A stretch of 64,000 bases of DNA from Roseiarcus sp963767245 (GTDB lineage: Bacteria; Pseudomonadota; Alphaproteobacteria; Rhizobiales; Beijerinckiaceae): contig CAVYDG010000013.1 in assembly GCA_963767245.1 (NCBI GenBank), forward strand, positions 515,436 through 579,435, written 5' to 3'. The translations under genes were made by a program, and so were the position numbers. Shown one piece after another: positions 7,948 through 17,317 of this stretch; positions within the stretch are counted from its first letter, which is position 1, and each line of letters begins with the position of its first letter. The notes beneath the pieces were generated by a model. It saw nothing but the letters and a program-made list of their open reading frames with translations. It searched no databases and had not been told where the DNA came from.

Positions 7948-9567
7948 ATGCGGCTCGACCGGCTCGGCGCTTCGCACCCGACGCGTCTGAGTTTCCTGCG
8001 GACTCTGATGCGGAGGGCCGCGCGAGAGCGCTGGAGGGTCAGGCGCGCCGAATGGGCGATAGGCGACGCCGGCTATGGCCATGCCGTCTACAGCGCGGCG
8101 ACGCCGCGGCGGACCTATGGTCTCGTCGCCTTCTCGACGCCGCTTGAGGATTCGCGGCGAACCGATCGCGTCATCGCCGAAGCCTGGGACACGAGCTACG
8201 TCCTTTACGACGGCGTCCCCGACGCGGATGAGATCGAGCGCTTGCGCCAAAACGCGCCGTTGCAGGAAGCCGGCCGCTATTGCGCGCGCGACCTCGTGCT
8301 GGCACGCGCCAACAAGAGCGTCAGACTGTTCGATGCTGTCGTCGACGCCTTGGCGAGAGGCGAACAGCCGGACGCCGCGCTGCTAGCAAGCGTCGGCTAT
8401 CTCATGCGCACCACCGCCGTTTACGGCAACGGCAAGTTCGGCATCGCCGATCGCGAGGAGATCGCGGAGCGCCCTGAATTGTCGGGCCCGTTCCAGGCCG
8501 AGATGCTGACGGTCTGGCTCATCCGGTCCTTCACGATCGACCTCGCCGAACATATCGCCGCGCGACGCGCCCCGGAACGCGCGGTGAGGCTCAGCCCGGC
8601 GCTGCGGCGCGGCCTCGGCGTCGGCAACGCCACCGGGCTCGGCATGGCGCCGTTTCTGGTGCGCCATCCCGTACTAATGCACAAATGGTTTCATGCACGG
8701 GAAGCCGCGCTCGCCCGCGTGCGTTCGCAACCTGGCGGCGCCAGCGGCGCCGCGCAGGCCGGCTTTCTGGCCGCCCTCGCCGCCATGCAGGATAAGGTTC
8801 GAACCTGGCGCACCGCCGACTTGCGCCAGACGCAGGCGATCGCCGCGCTCGACGCCGACCTCGCCACGCTTGAGCGGAAAACTGCCGGCCTCACTCACGG
8901 CGCCGCCCTTCCCTGGGACGCGCTCTACCGTTTCGCCGAGGCCAATCTTTCGCTGGAGGGTCAGGAGACGACCGTCGCCTTGATCCTAGAGCCGCATGGC
9001 GAACTGATCGAGGATCTCGCCGAGACGATGGCAGCCGATGAAGACGCCCGCTTCCGCATCGACGGCGCCATGAGTTGCGCCGCTCTGAAGGCGCTGATCG
9101 CGCGGGACTACGCCTGGGCGCGGCGCTATGACTTCAGCCAGGAACAGGCGAATGCGCGCTTCTGGTATGTCTCGGCCGAAAAGCTTGAGCCGCGCCTCGG
9201 CGAGCGCTCCAGCGAGCCCGGCGCCGAACGCGAGCAGCCCTTGGCGGTCGCGCGCGACGTAGAAGCGCTTTCCCGCACGCTTGCGGAGGAGCCGGCTCCG
9301 GTCGCCGTCGCCGATTTCCTTCTGCGCCATCCCGAATGGCGTCACGTCGTCCGGCGCGCGCAGATCGCGGCCCGGCATCCCTATGCTGAAATCCGCGCCA
9401 ATCTGATCGACGCCGGCATGCGGCCGATCGATCTTTTGCGCAGCAAACTCGCTTTCTTCGGCGCCAGTCGTTTTGACCCACGATCGGACCGTTGGCTGCG
9501 CGTTTCGCTTTTTGCCGGCGAGCCGTTCCCGGAAGAGATCGCGCGGGAAAGCGAAACCATCTCATGA
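7948..9567 (+). CDS. Conserved protein of unknown function, about 540 residues
   Basis: I do not recognise this protein. A TTG at 7912, just after the preceding stop, would add 12 residues; the ATG at 7948 (MRLDRLGASHPTRLSFLRTL) looks more natural. The sequence is mostly helical, rich in Arg, Ala and Glu, with no signal peptide or membrane segment and no nucleotide-binding motif. The stretch YGNGKFGIADREEI and several conserved-looking aromatic patches (YCARDLVLARANKSVRLFDA, and HKWFHAREAAL) hint at an enzyme or a cofactor-binding protein rather than a structural one. The stop overlaps the start of the DUF3726 gene in ATGA, and the LDH2 gene ends 37 bases upstream, so the three are almost certainly one transcript. 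The frame is intact and codon use matches the neighbours. Confidence 0.8.
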   Translation: MRLDRLGASHPTRLSFLRTLMRRAARERWRVRRAEWAIGDAGYGHAVYSAATPRRTYGLVAFSTPLEDSRRTDRVIAEAWDTSYVLYDGVPDADEIERLRQNAPLQEAGRYCARDLVLARANKSVRLFDAVVDALARGEQPDAALLASVGYLMRTTAVYGNGKFGIADREEIAERPELSGPFQAEMLTVWLIRSFTIDLAEHIAARRAPERAVRLSPALRRGLGVGNATGLGMAPFLVRHPVLMHKWFHAREAALARVRSQPGGASGAAQAGFLAALAAMQDKVRTWRTADLRQTQAIAALDADLATLERKTAGLTHGAALPWDALYRFAEANLSLEGQETTVALILEPHGELIEDLAETMAADEDARFRIDGAMSCAALKALIARDYAWARRYDFSQEQANARFWYVSAEKLEPRLGERSSEPGAEREQPLAVARDVEALSRTLAEEPAPVAVADFLLRHPEWRHVVRRAQIAARHPYAEIRANLIDAGMRPIDLLRSKLAFFGASRFDPRSDRWLRVSLFAGEPFPEEIARESETIS

Positions 9568-10211
9568 CCGACCTTTCGCTCAACGAAGTGGAGTTGCTCG
9601 CCGCGAAAGTCGGCCGCGGCGCCGGCTTTTCATGGGGACTGGCGGAAGAAATCGGGCGAAGCGCGCGTCGCTTGGCGCAGGGAGGTTTGCCCTGGGCGGC
9701 TCCGCTTTTGACACTCGCCGAGAAAGCCGAAGAGTTGCAGGCGCCTTCATCGGTTCGAGCGGAACAGTGGCGAGAGCGCCAATCCGAAACGGGCTTGACC
9801 GCGACGCTGTGCCCGATTCGCACCGCCGCGCTGCTGATCGACGATCCGGCGATGCTGCGCGCCGCGCCCTTGCGTCTCGGCAACGTCGGACTTCCCATCT
9901 GGATCGTGGGCTTGCTCGCCGCGTCGAGCGACGTCGATGGATTAGAGATCGCGTGGCCGACGGCCTCGGCATGGGTCGGCCGGCAAGGCATCATTCCCAA
10001 GGCGGCGGGCGACGCCTGGCTGACTCCGGTCGCGAATGTCACGATTTCGCCAGGCGCCGCCCCGTCAAGCGAACTGCGGCCTCAGCGTCGCGCGATCGCG
10101 GACGACGCGGTCCTGACCGCTCTCGGACGCTTCACTGCGCGCGTCAACGTGCCGGCGAGCGAAAGTTCGCGCGTCAAAGGCGCGGGAGGGGGGAGCGTCG
10201 ATGAAGAATAG
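9564..10211 (+). CDS. DUF3726 family protein
   Basis: A 215-residue protein matching by eye the DUF3726 family: it starts LSLNEVELLAAKVGRGAGFS and continues WGLAEEIGRSARRLAQGGLP, followed by a central AALLIDDPAMLRAAP and GLEIAWPTASAW. The biochemical role of this family is not established. The start ATG at 9564 overlaps the preceding stop by 4 bases. The order LDH2, unknown 540-residue protein, DUF3726 suggests the three work together on one substrate. No membrane segments are present. The last ~15 residues are rich in Gly, Ser and Glu and look disordered. Confidence 0.75.
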   Translation: MTDLSLNEVELLAAKVGRGAGFSWGLAEEIGRSARRLAQGGLPWAAPLLTLAEKAEELQAPSSVRAEQWRERQSETGLTATLCPIRTAALLIDDPAMLRAAPLRLGNVGLPIWIVGLLAASSDVDGLEIAWPTASAWVGRQGIIPKAAGDAWLTPVANVTISPGAAPSSELRPQRRAIADDAVLTALGRFTARVNVPASESSRVKGAGGGSVDEE

Positions 10212-10292
10212 AAATATGCGCTTGCGCATCTGCGCAACGGTTCCATCGACGACGAGTTCGAAGCCGTCGCCATCGCTGAAACGAGGTTCAAG

Positions 10293-11402
10293 ATGAATAC
10301 GACGGGCGCGGCGAAGATCGCGATGCGGGGCGCGGGCTATTATTCCTCGAACACGGTCGGCGCCAAGGCGGTGATCGACAAGGTCGGCGATCTCGTCGTC
10401 GAGGCGATCGGCCGCATGCCCGCGATCGCGGATGGGCAGCCCTTTTCCATCGCCGATTTCGGCGCGGCGGATGGAGGGACCTCGATCGACCTGATGCGCC
10501 GCATGGTCGAGGCGATACGCGCGCGTGAACCCGATCGCCAGATCACGATCACCTATACGGATTTGCCGCATAATGATTTCGCCGCTCTGTTCCGTTTGAC
10601 GCAAGGGCTGCTCAGCCACCCGGCGCCTGAGCCGCTCGCCGATATCCCCGGCCTGTTCATTTTCGGCAGCGGCACGAGCTTCTATCGACAGATCGTTCCT
10701 GACGGCAGCCTGTCGTTCGGTTTCTCCGCCACCGCGATGCATTGGATCAGCGCGCGCCCGTGCATGATCAAGGATCATGTTCAGGCGGTCGGCGCGTCTC
10801 CCCCGGAGCAAGAGCAGTTCCGCGTGCAGGGGCTCGCGGATTGGGAGACGATCCTCCTGCGTCGCGCCACGGAATTGCGCCGCGGCGGCAAGCTCTTGCT
10901 GGCCAATTTCTGCATCGACGAAGCGGGCCGCTATCTCGGCGCCACGGTCGGGGTCAATATGTTCGATGAATTTGCCAGGCATTGGCGCGGCCTACTCGCA
11001 GCCGGACGGATCAACGAGGTGGAATATGTCAACGCGACCTTCCAGCAGTTTTACAAGACGCCCGACGAATTCGCCGCGCCCTTCCGCGACGCGCATTCTC
11101 CGGTGTCCAAGGCGGGGTTACGGCTCGGGCATCTCTCAACGATCGTGACGCCCTGCCCCTACGCCGCCGACCACCTCAATCATCGCGACGCCGCGGCTTT
11201 CGCCAAGGCCTATGTACCGACATTGCGCTCCTGGTCGGAAACGGTGTTCGCCGGCGCCCTCGAACCGGGCCGTCCCGCCGATATGCGCGCGGCGATCCTC
11301 GACGACTTCTACGGGGCCTATGAGGCGGATGTGGCGCAAGCGCCCGACGGCCATCGCATGGACTATGTCCATTGCCTGATGGAAATCACCAAGGTCAGCT
11401 GA
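10293..11402 (+). CDS. SABATH-type S-adenosylmethionine carboxyl methyltransferase
   Basis: A 369-residue protein resembling the SABATH (methyltransferase family 7) enzymes, best known from plants, where they methylate carboxyl groups of salicylate, jasmonate or other small acids. Diagnostic parts are GAGYYSSNTVGAKAVID at the N-terminus, the SAM-binding FSIADFGAADGGTSIDLM near residues 50-68, ITYTDLPHNDFAALFRL, and the substrate-lid region SLSFGFSATAMHWIS. Length is normal for the family. It starts 81 bases after the DUF3726 gene and is followed 31 bases later by soxB, so it belongs to the same catabolic operon. A methyltransferase in an apparent demethylation pathway is unexpected. The substrate is unknown; esterifying a carboxylate of the pathway compound is one possibility. 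Confidence 0.82.
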   Translation: MNTTGAAKIAMRGAGYYSSNTVGAKAVIDKVGDLVVEAIGRMPAIADGQPFSIADFGAADGGTSIDLMRRMVEAIRAREPDRQITITYTDLPHNDFAALFRLTQGLLSHPAPEPLADIPGLFIFGSGTSFYRQIVPDGSLSFGFSATAMHWISARPCMIKDHVQAVGASPPEQEQFRVQGLADWETILLRRATELRRGGKLLLANFCIDEAGRYLGATVGVNMFDEFARHWRGLLAAGRINEVEYVNATFQQFYKTPDEFAAPFRDAHSPVSKAGLRLGHLSTIVTPCPYAADHLNHRDAAAFAKAYVPTLRSWSETVFAGALEPGRPADMRAAILDDFYGAYEADVAQAPDGHRMDYVHCLMEITKVS

Positions 11403-11433
11403 ACGCACGCCCGGACAGGCCATCGGATTCGCC

Positions 11434-12684
11434 ATGCGCTATTCAATCTTCACGCTCGCCGCGCAGACGCTCAAGGGGCACCGCGGCTGGAAGCCCGTCT
11501 GGCGCGATGCGAGCCCCAGGTCCGAATATGACGTGATCATCGTCGGCGGCGGCGGGCACGGACTGGCGACCGCCTATTACCTCGCGAAGCAGCATGGCCT
11601 GTCCAATATCGCCGTGCTGGAGAAGGGACATATCGGCTCGGGAAATGTCGGGCGCAACACGACGATCATTCGCTCCAACTATCTCCTGCCGGGCAATACG
11701 CCGTTCTACGAATTTTCGATGAAGCTCTGGGAGGGGCTCGAACAGGACATCAACTACAACGCCATGGTCAGCCAGCGCGGCGTGCTGAACCTCTATCATT
11801 CCGACGGCCAGCGCGACGCCTATGCGAGGCGCGGCAATGCCATGCGGCTGGCGGGCGCCGACGCCGAATTGCTCGATCGCGACCAGGTGCGCGCAATGCT
11901 ACCGTTCCTCGACTATGACAATGCGCGCTTTCCGATTCAGGGCGGATTGCTGCAAAAGCGCGGCGGCTCGGTTCGCCACGACGCCGTCGCCTGGGGCTAT
12001 GCCCGCGCCGCCGATCGGCGCGGCGTCGACATCGTGCAAAACTGCGAAGTGACCGGGCTCATGATCGACGCCGAAGGAATTCACGGCGTCGAAACGTCGC
12101 GCGGGTCGACCCGGGCGAGGAAAGTGGCGCTCGCCGTGGCAGGAAGCTCCTCGCGGCTGGCGGCGATGGCCGGCCTGCGCCTGCCGATCGAGAGTCATGT
12201 GCTGCAAGCCTTCGTCTCCGAAGGCCTGAAGCCACTGATCGACACCGTCGTCACTTTCGGCGCCGGCCATTTCTATGTCAGCCAATCAGACAAGGGCGGG
12301 CTCGTGTTTGGCGGCGACATCGACGGCTACAATTCCTACGCTCAGCGCGGCAATCTTCCCGTCATCGAAGACGTGATGGAATCCGGCATGGCTTTATGGC
12401 CGGCTCTCGGCCGCATCCGCGTCCTGCGCCATTGGGGCGGAATCATGGATATGTCGATGGATGGTTCGCCGATCATCGACCACACCCCGGTTCGCGGGCT
12501 CTATCTCAACGCGGGATGGTGCTATGGCGGCTTCAAGGCGACGCCCGCCTCCGGCTGGTGCTTCGCCCATCTGATCGCGCGCAACCAATCGCATCCCGTC
12601 GCCGCCGCCTACCGGCTCGATCGCTTCGCGACGGGCCATCTCATCGATGAGAAGGGCGTCGGCGCTCAGCCGAACCTTCATTGA
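11434..12684 (+). CDS. soxB: Sarcosine oxidase beta subunit
   Basis: A 416-residue subunit of heterotetrameric sarcosine oxidase, which oxidatively demethylates N-methylglycine and carries the catalytic FAD and FMN. The N-terminal segment MRYSIFTLAAQTLKGHRGWK is typical of SoxB. It is followed by the FAD-binding DVIIVGGGGHGLATAYYLA near residues 33-51 and GNVGRNTTIIRSNYL. The GGSVRHDAVAWGYARAA region holds a His in the place where the FMN-linking residue is expected. It heads the order B-D-A-G seen in methylotrophic and rhizobial sox operons. Because of the unusual upstream genes, the substrate here may be an N-methyl compound other than sarcosine. Confidence 0.92.
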   Translation: MRYSIFTLAAQTLKGHRGWKPVWRDASPRSEYDVIIVGGGGHGLATAYYLAKQHGLSNIAVLEKGHIGSGNVGRNTTIIRSNYLLPGNTPFYEFSMKLWEGLEQDINYNAMVSQRGVLNLYHSDGQRDAYARRGNAMRLAGADAELLDRDQVRAMLPFLDYDNARFPIQGGLLQKRGGSVRHDAVAWGYARAADRRGVDIVQNCEVTGLMIDAEGIHGVETSRGSTRARKVALAVAGSSSRLAAMAGLRLPIESHVLQAFVSEGLKPLIDTVVTFGAGHFYVSQSDKGGLVFGGDIDGYNSYAQRGNLPVIEDVMESGMALWPALGRIRVLRHWGGIMDMSMDGSPIIDHTPVRGLYLNAGWCYGGFKATPASGWCFAHLIARNQSHPVAAAYRLDRFATGHLIDEKGVGAQPNLH

Positions 12685-12700
12685 ACCAGGGCTTCAAGAG

Positions 12701-12967
12701 ATGCGCCTCCCCTGCCCCCATTGCGGAACCCGAGACATCCAGGAGTTCACCTACCTCGGCGATGCGAACGTCGAGCGGCCCGGCGCGAGCGAAATGTCCG
12801 AAGCCGCGATGAGGAGCTATGTTTACGAGCGCGACAATCCGGCCGGCCGACAGCGAGAATATTGGCATCACAGCGCGGGCTGCCGCGCCTGGATCGTGGT
12901 CACCCGCGATACCAGGACGCATCGGATCGAATCGGCCGAGTCGGCCAAACCTTCGGTCCAGAATTGA
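12701..12967 (+). CDS. soxD: Sarcosine oxidase delta subunit
   Basis: An 88-residue zinc-binding small subunit. The family signature is clear: LPCPHCGTRDIQEFTYLGDA at the N-terminus with the CxxC zinc ligands, then VYERDNPAGRQREYWHHSAG and CRAWIVVTRDTRTH with the further Cys and His. It starts 16 bases after soxB and its stop overlaps a possible TTG start of soxA (TTGA), so translation is coupled. The protein is believed to stabilise the alpha/beta core of the complex; it has no catalytic residues of its own. Confidence 0.92.
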   Translation: MRLPCPHCGTRDIQEFTYLGDANVERPGASEMSEAAMRSYVYERDNPAGRQREYWHHSAGCRAWIVVTRDTRTHRIESAESAKPSVQN

Positions 12968-15964
12968 CCGCCGTGGCCAGCGTAACGCAACCATTCCGGC
13001 TTCCCAAAATCGGCCTCGTCGATCGCAACACGCCGCTGACGTTCCGGTTCGACGGGCAGTCCTTTTCCGGATTTCGCGGCGACACGCTCGCTTCCGCGCT
13101 GCTCGCCAATGGCGTGCGCCTCGTCGGGCGATCGTTCAAATATCATCGTCCGCGCGGCTTGCTGACGGCCGGCCCCGAGGAGCCGAACGGACTTGTCGAG
13201 CTACGCAGCGGCGCGAGACGCGAGCCCAACACCCGCGCGACCGTCGCCGAACTCTACGATGGGCTGGAGGCGTCGAGCCAGAAATCGCTGGCCTTCCCTC
13301 GACTTCGATTTTCTGTCGGTTAACGCGCTGTTCGCCCCCGCTTTGACGGCGGGTTTTTACTACAAGACCTTCATGTGGCCCGCGAGTTTCTGGGAGCGGC
13401 TCTACGAGCCCGCGATACGCCGCGCCGCGGGGCTCGGCCGCGCCGCCAATGCCGAAGACCCCGACGTCTATGAAAAGGCCTTCGCCTTTTGCGACGTTCT
13501 AGTAGTTGGCGGCGGACCGGCCGGGCTTTCCGCTGCCCTCGCGGCAGGCCGCGCCGGCGCGCGCGTCATCCTCTGCGACGACGATTTCGAGCTCGGCGGC
13601 CGGCTTTTGTCGGAGCGCCGCGAGATCGACGGCCGGCCCGCCTCGCAATGGCTGGCGCAATCCGTCGCAGAGCTTGAAAGCTGTCCCGACATTCACATCA
13701 TGCGGCGCATCACTGTATTTGGCGTCTACGATCACGGCGTCTACGGCGCTTTGGAGCACGTCGCCGATCATCTGGCGATTCCGGCGCCGCATCAACCGCG
13801 TCAGCGCGCCTGGCGGATCGTCGCCAAACGGGCGATCCTCGCCGCCGGCGCGATTGAGCGGCCGATCGTATTCGGCGGCAATGATACGCCCGGCGTCATG
13901 CTTGCTGGCGCCGTGCGCACCTATGTCAATCGCTTTGGCGTGGCGCCCGGGCGCGAAGCGGCGATCTTCACGGCTGGCGACGACGGCTGGAATACAGCGC
14001 GCGATCTGGCGGCGGCGGGCGTGAAGATCGTCGCCGTTGTCGATTCCCGGGAGCAAATCAATCCCAGCCTTCGCGCTTTATGCGAGAGTTTCCGCGCGCC
14101 CCTTCATTCTGGCGCCAGCGTCTTTGGCGCGTCGGGCGGCAAATCCTTGCGGCGCATTGCGATCCGCGCGGCGAACGGCGGCGTCAAGACGCTGGCTTGC
14201 GACCTGCTCGCCGTTTCCAACGGCTGGAATCCGACAATCCACCTCGCCTCGCATCACGGACATCGTCCGGTTTGGGATCCCGCGATCCCAGCCTTTGTCG
14301 CAGGAGATCTGCCTGACGGACTGCGCGTCGCCGGCAGCGCGGCGGGTCGCTTTTCCCTCGGCGGGGCGCTTGCAGACGGGTCCCGGCTCGGTGCCGAAGC
14401 CGCGCAGGATTGCGGCTTTACGACGAAGCAAAGCGAGCCTGCGCCATCTGCCGATCCGGAAACCGTCGCGGTCGCGCCGGTCTGGCGCGTCGCCGGCAGC
14501 CGGGGCAAAGCGTTCGTCGACTATCAGAACGACGTCACCGACCGGGACATCGAACTCGCCGCCCGAGAGGGTTTTCGATCGGTCGAACATCTCAAGCGCT
14601 ACACCACGCTCGGCATGGCCACCGAACAGGGCAAGACCTCCAATCTGGCGGGCCTCGCGATCATGGCCGAACTGACGGGCAAGACGATCGCGGAAACCGG
14701 CGTCACTATGTTTCGCCCGCCTTACGCGCCGGTGGCGATCGGCGCGCTCGCCGGACACCATCGCGGGCAGGATTTCCGTCCCGTGCGCCTCGCGCCGACC
14801 CATCAATGGTCGAAAGACCTTGGCGCCGTCTTCGTCGAATCGGGCCTTTGGCGGCGCGCGCAATATTATCCCCAGCGGGGCGAACACGATTGGCTGACGA
14901 CCGTCAATCGCGAGGTTCTCGCGGTGCGCAACGGCGTCGGCGTCTGCGATGTCTCCACGCTCGGCAAGATCGACATTCAGGGCGCGGATGCGCTGGCTCT
15001 GCTCGAGCGCGTCTATATCAACAACTGGTCGAACCTGCCGATCGGCAAGGCGCGCTATGGCGTCATGCTGCGAGAAGACGGTTTCGTCATGGATGATGGC
15101 ACGACGTCGCGGCTCGGCGAAACGCATTTTCTGATGACCACGACGACCACGAATGCGGTCAAAGTCATGCAGCACCTCGAATTCTGTCTGCAAGTCCTCT
15201 GGCCCACGCTCGACGTGCAGATCGCATCGGTCAGCGAGCAATGGGCGCAAATGGCGATCGCCGGGCCGCGCTCGCGCGATCTGCTGCGGGGCGTGATCGA
15301 CGAGGAGCACGATATCTCCGACAGCGCTTTTGCTTATCTCGCCGCGCGAACGGTTTCGGTCGGCGGCGGGGTCGAGGCGCGGTTGTTTCGCATCTCCTTT
15401 TCCGGCGAGCGCGCTTACGAACTCGCCGTCCCCGCCGGCTATGGCGACGCGCTAGCGCGCGCTTTAATGGCGGCGGGCCGCCCTTTCGGCGTCGCGCCCT
15501 ATGGCCTCGAAGCGATGGGCGTCATGCGCGTCGAAAAGGGCCATGTTGCAGGCGGCGAGTTGAATGGCCAGACGACGGCGCGCGATCTCGGTTTTGCGCG
15601 CATGATGTCAGGCAAGAAGGATTTCATCGGCCGCGTCATGGCGGGCCGTGCCGCTTTGGTCGACCCGGACCGGCCGATACTCGCGGGGTTCAAGCCGGTC
15701 GATCGCACCCGGAGGCTGCGCGCAGGCGCGCATTTCCTTGGTCTTGGCCGGTCGGCGGATTTGGACAATGACGAAGGCTACATGACCTCCGTTGCCTATT
15801 CCCCCAATCTCGGCCATTGGATCGGCCTGGGCCTCATCAAGCGCGGCGCGGAGTGCATCGGCGAACGCGTGCGCGCCTATGATCCCGTTCGCAATGGCGA
15901 TGTGGAAGTCGAAATCTGCAATCCGGTATTTCTCGACGCGGAAGGAGCGCGACTTCGTGGTTGA
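12964..15964 (+). CDS. soxA: Sarcosine oxidase alpha subunit, one frameshift
   Basis: About 1,000 residues; this subunit binds NAD and passes the methyl group as 5,10-methylenetetrahydrofolate. The N-terminal domain (TFRFDGQSFSGFRGDTLASA) is followed by the dinucleotide-binding VVGGGPAGLSAALAAGRAGA and, in the C-terminal third, a GcvT-like folate domain with MLREDGFVMDDGTTSRL and PYGLEAMGVMRVEKGH. The reading frame breaks once near 13,282-13,284, where AAA replaces an expected AA: codons for QNRWPSLDFDFLSVN are restored if one A is removed. The rest is perfectly open, so a sequencing error in a homopolymer is as likely as a true mutation. The start is taken at TTG 12,964; GTG at 12,973 is an alternative. 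Confidence 0.88.
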
Positions 15965-16574
15965 CCCTGCGCTAAAGACAAATTGGCCGCGGCGCGGCGC
16001 TTGGGCCGGTATTCTGGCGGAAAGTCCCGTCGATGCGGCGCGGCCCGCCGGCGTGAACGTGACCGCCCGTGAGGACCTCGGCCTCGCCAGCATCCTGGCG
16101 CGACGCGGCGGCGAGGCCGCGCTCTCGGCTGCAGTCAGCACGCGCTACGGTCTCGATCTACCGATGATCCCTCGCGCCGTCCACGGCGAGGCGCATGCTT
16201 TCGTCTGGGCCGGCCCCGGACAATGGCTCCTTGTCGCCGAACGGAGAGAGGACTTGGCGGAACTCTCGCGTCTCGCCGCCGTGAGCGACCAAAGCGACGC
16301 AGGGGCGGCGCTGCGGCTGAGCGGCCCCAATGTCCGCGACATGCTGGCGAAGGGCTGCAGGATCGATTTGCATCCGGCTGCCTTCCCGCCCGGTGCCGCC
16401 GCGATAACCAGCATCGCGCATATCGGCGTTCATCTCTGGCGGGTGGACGAGCGGCGGGACAACGGCGACGCCATGTTCGATATCCTCGTCGCGCGGAGCA
16501 TGACCGCCAGCTTCTGGTCGTGGGCGAACGCATCGTCGGCTGAATTTGGCTGCCGCGTGACGATTTCGCGCTAA
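15957..16574 (+). CDS. soxG: Sarcosine oxidase gamma subunit
   Basis: A 205-residue subunit, small and divergent as is usual for SoxG, which packs against the folate domain of the alpha subunit. Family features are the central GEAHAFVWAGPGQWLLVAER, ALRLSGPNVRDMLAKGCRID and LHPAAFPPGAAAITSIAHIG. A GTG start at 15,957 overlaps the soxA stop by 8 bases. It closes the soxBDAG set; nothing recognisable follows on this strand before the dinB and debranching relics. Confidence 0.88.
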   Translation: MVDPALKTNWPRRGAWAGILAESPVDAARPAGVNVTAREDLGLASILARRGGEAALSAAVSTRYGLDLPMIPRAVHGEAHAFVWAGPGQWLLVAERREDLAELSRLAAVSDQSDAGAALRLSGPNVRDMLAKGCRIDLHPAAFPPGAAAITSIAHIGVHLWRVDERRDNGDAMFDILVARSMTASFWSWANASSAEFGCRVTISR

Positions 16575-16859
16575 GCTCGAACACTCGCGCAGCGGGGGTT
16601 CATCGGAAATTGCTCTTAAGTCATCGAACTCCGAAGCGGCCAGAGCCAACTCTGGGACAGGGAAGGCAAGAATGACCGACCCAATATTCTTGATACTCTA
16701 CCTCGTCAAACGCTACGGCGACCAGATCGTCGTGGGCATCTGGGCCATCTCGACGCGTCAATTCGCCGGCGAAAGACAGTCTTCGCGCGGGCGGATATGC
16801 GGTCCGCAGGTTCGAGGCTGACTGAGCGTAGAACGACGGCTGATGCAATTTGAGCTGAC

Positions 16860-17285
16860 AGAGATAGGCTGCGCGTCGCCTACCTGAAAACGACATATTT
16901 GATCTTCAACGCCACCGTGCGGCCAAACTCTTTGGCCTTTTCGCACAGGAGCCAAACCTGGTCCGCCATCGCGAGAAAGCCAGTCTCGATGCCGGCTGGG
17001 TAGGTGAGCTTCCTCAGTCCGCACTTGAAAAAGATACCGAGCCGGTTCATCTTCTCCGCTGTCACCGGCTCGACACCATGACATTTGCCGATAGGTAAGT
17101 TTCGACGAAGGCGGCGCCCATCGCAGGGGTTGCGACAAATTGGCCGTCGGGTTTGCGATGATCGCAAGCAATGAGAAACTTGTTGTGGGAAATGCCCGCG
17201 GACGCGGTAAGGCTCGTCTTCTCGAAGATGCGAGCTCGAATTTCTGACGCCGTTGTTCGGAGGGATTTGCCGATACGCGGGAGGG
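16860..17285 (-). pseudogene. dinB: Remnant of DNA polymerase IV
   Basis: The minus strand carries the middle of a Y-family polymerase: IRARIFEKTSLTASAGISHN with KFLIACDHRKPDGQFVATPA, then MGAAFVET, and after a one-base shift LPIGKCHGVEPVTAEKMNRL, followed by a shortened C-terminal part ending RTVALKIKYVVF. DinB normally has about 350-420 residues; the catalytic N-terminus (DxD palm motifs) and much of the little-finger domain are missing. Frames shift near 17,105 (one T short of a TTT) and near 16,885. It is a decayed gene, not a working polymerase. Confidence 0.75.
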
Positions 17286-17317
17286 GCCTCGACTGTAGCG
17301 TTAATCGAGCTACGTTG

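Noticed and set aside
10065..10982. Long minus-strand frame opposite DUF3726 and SABATH genes
   Set aside because: Antisense shadow; the plus-strand genes have clear family motifs.
14078..15310. 410-codon minus-strand frame opposite soxA
   Set aside because: Antisense shadow of a strongly conserved gene.
12964..15964. Programmed frameshift in soxA
   Set aside because: The site is a plain AAA without slippery context and soxA is not known to use recoding; an error or mutation is simpler.
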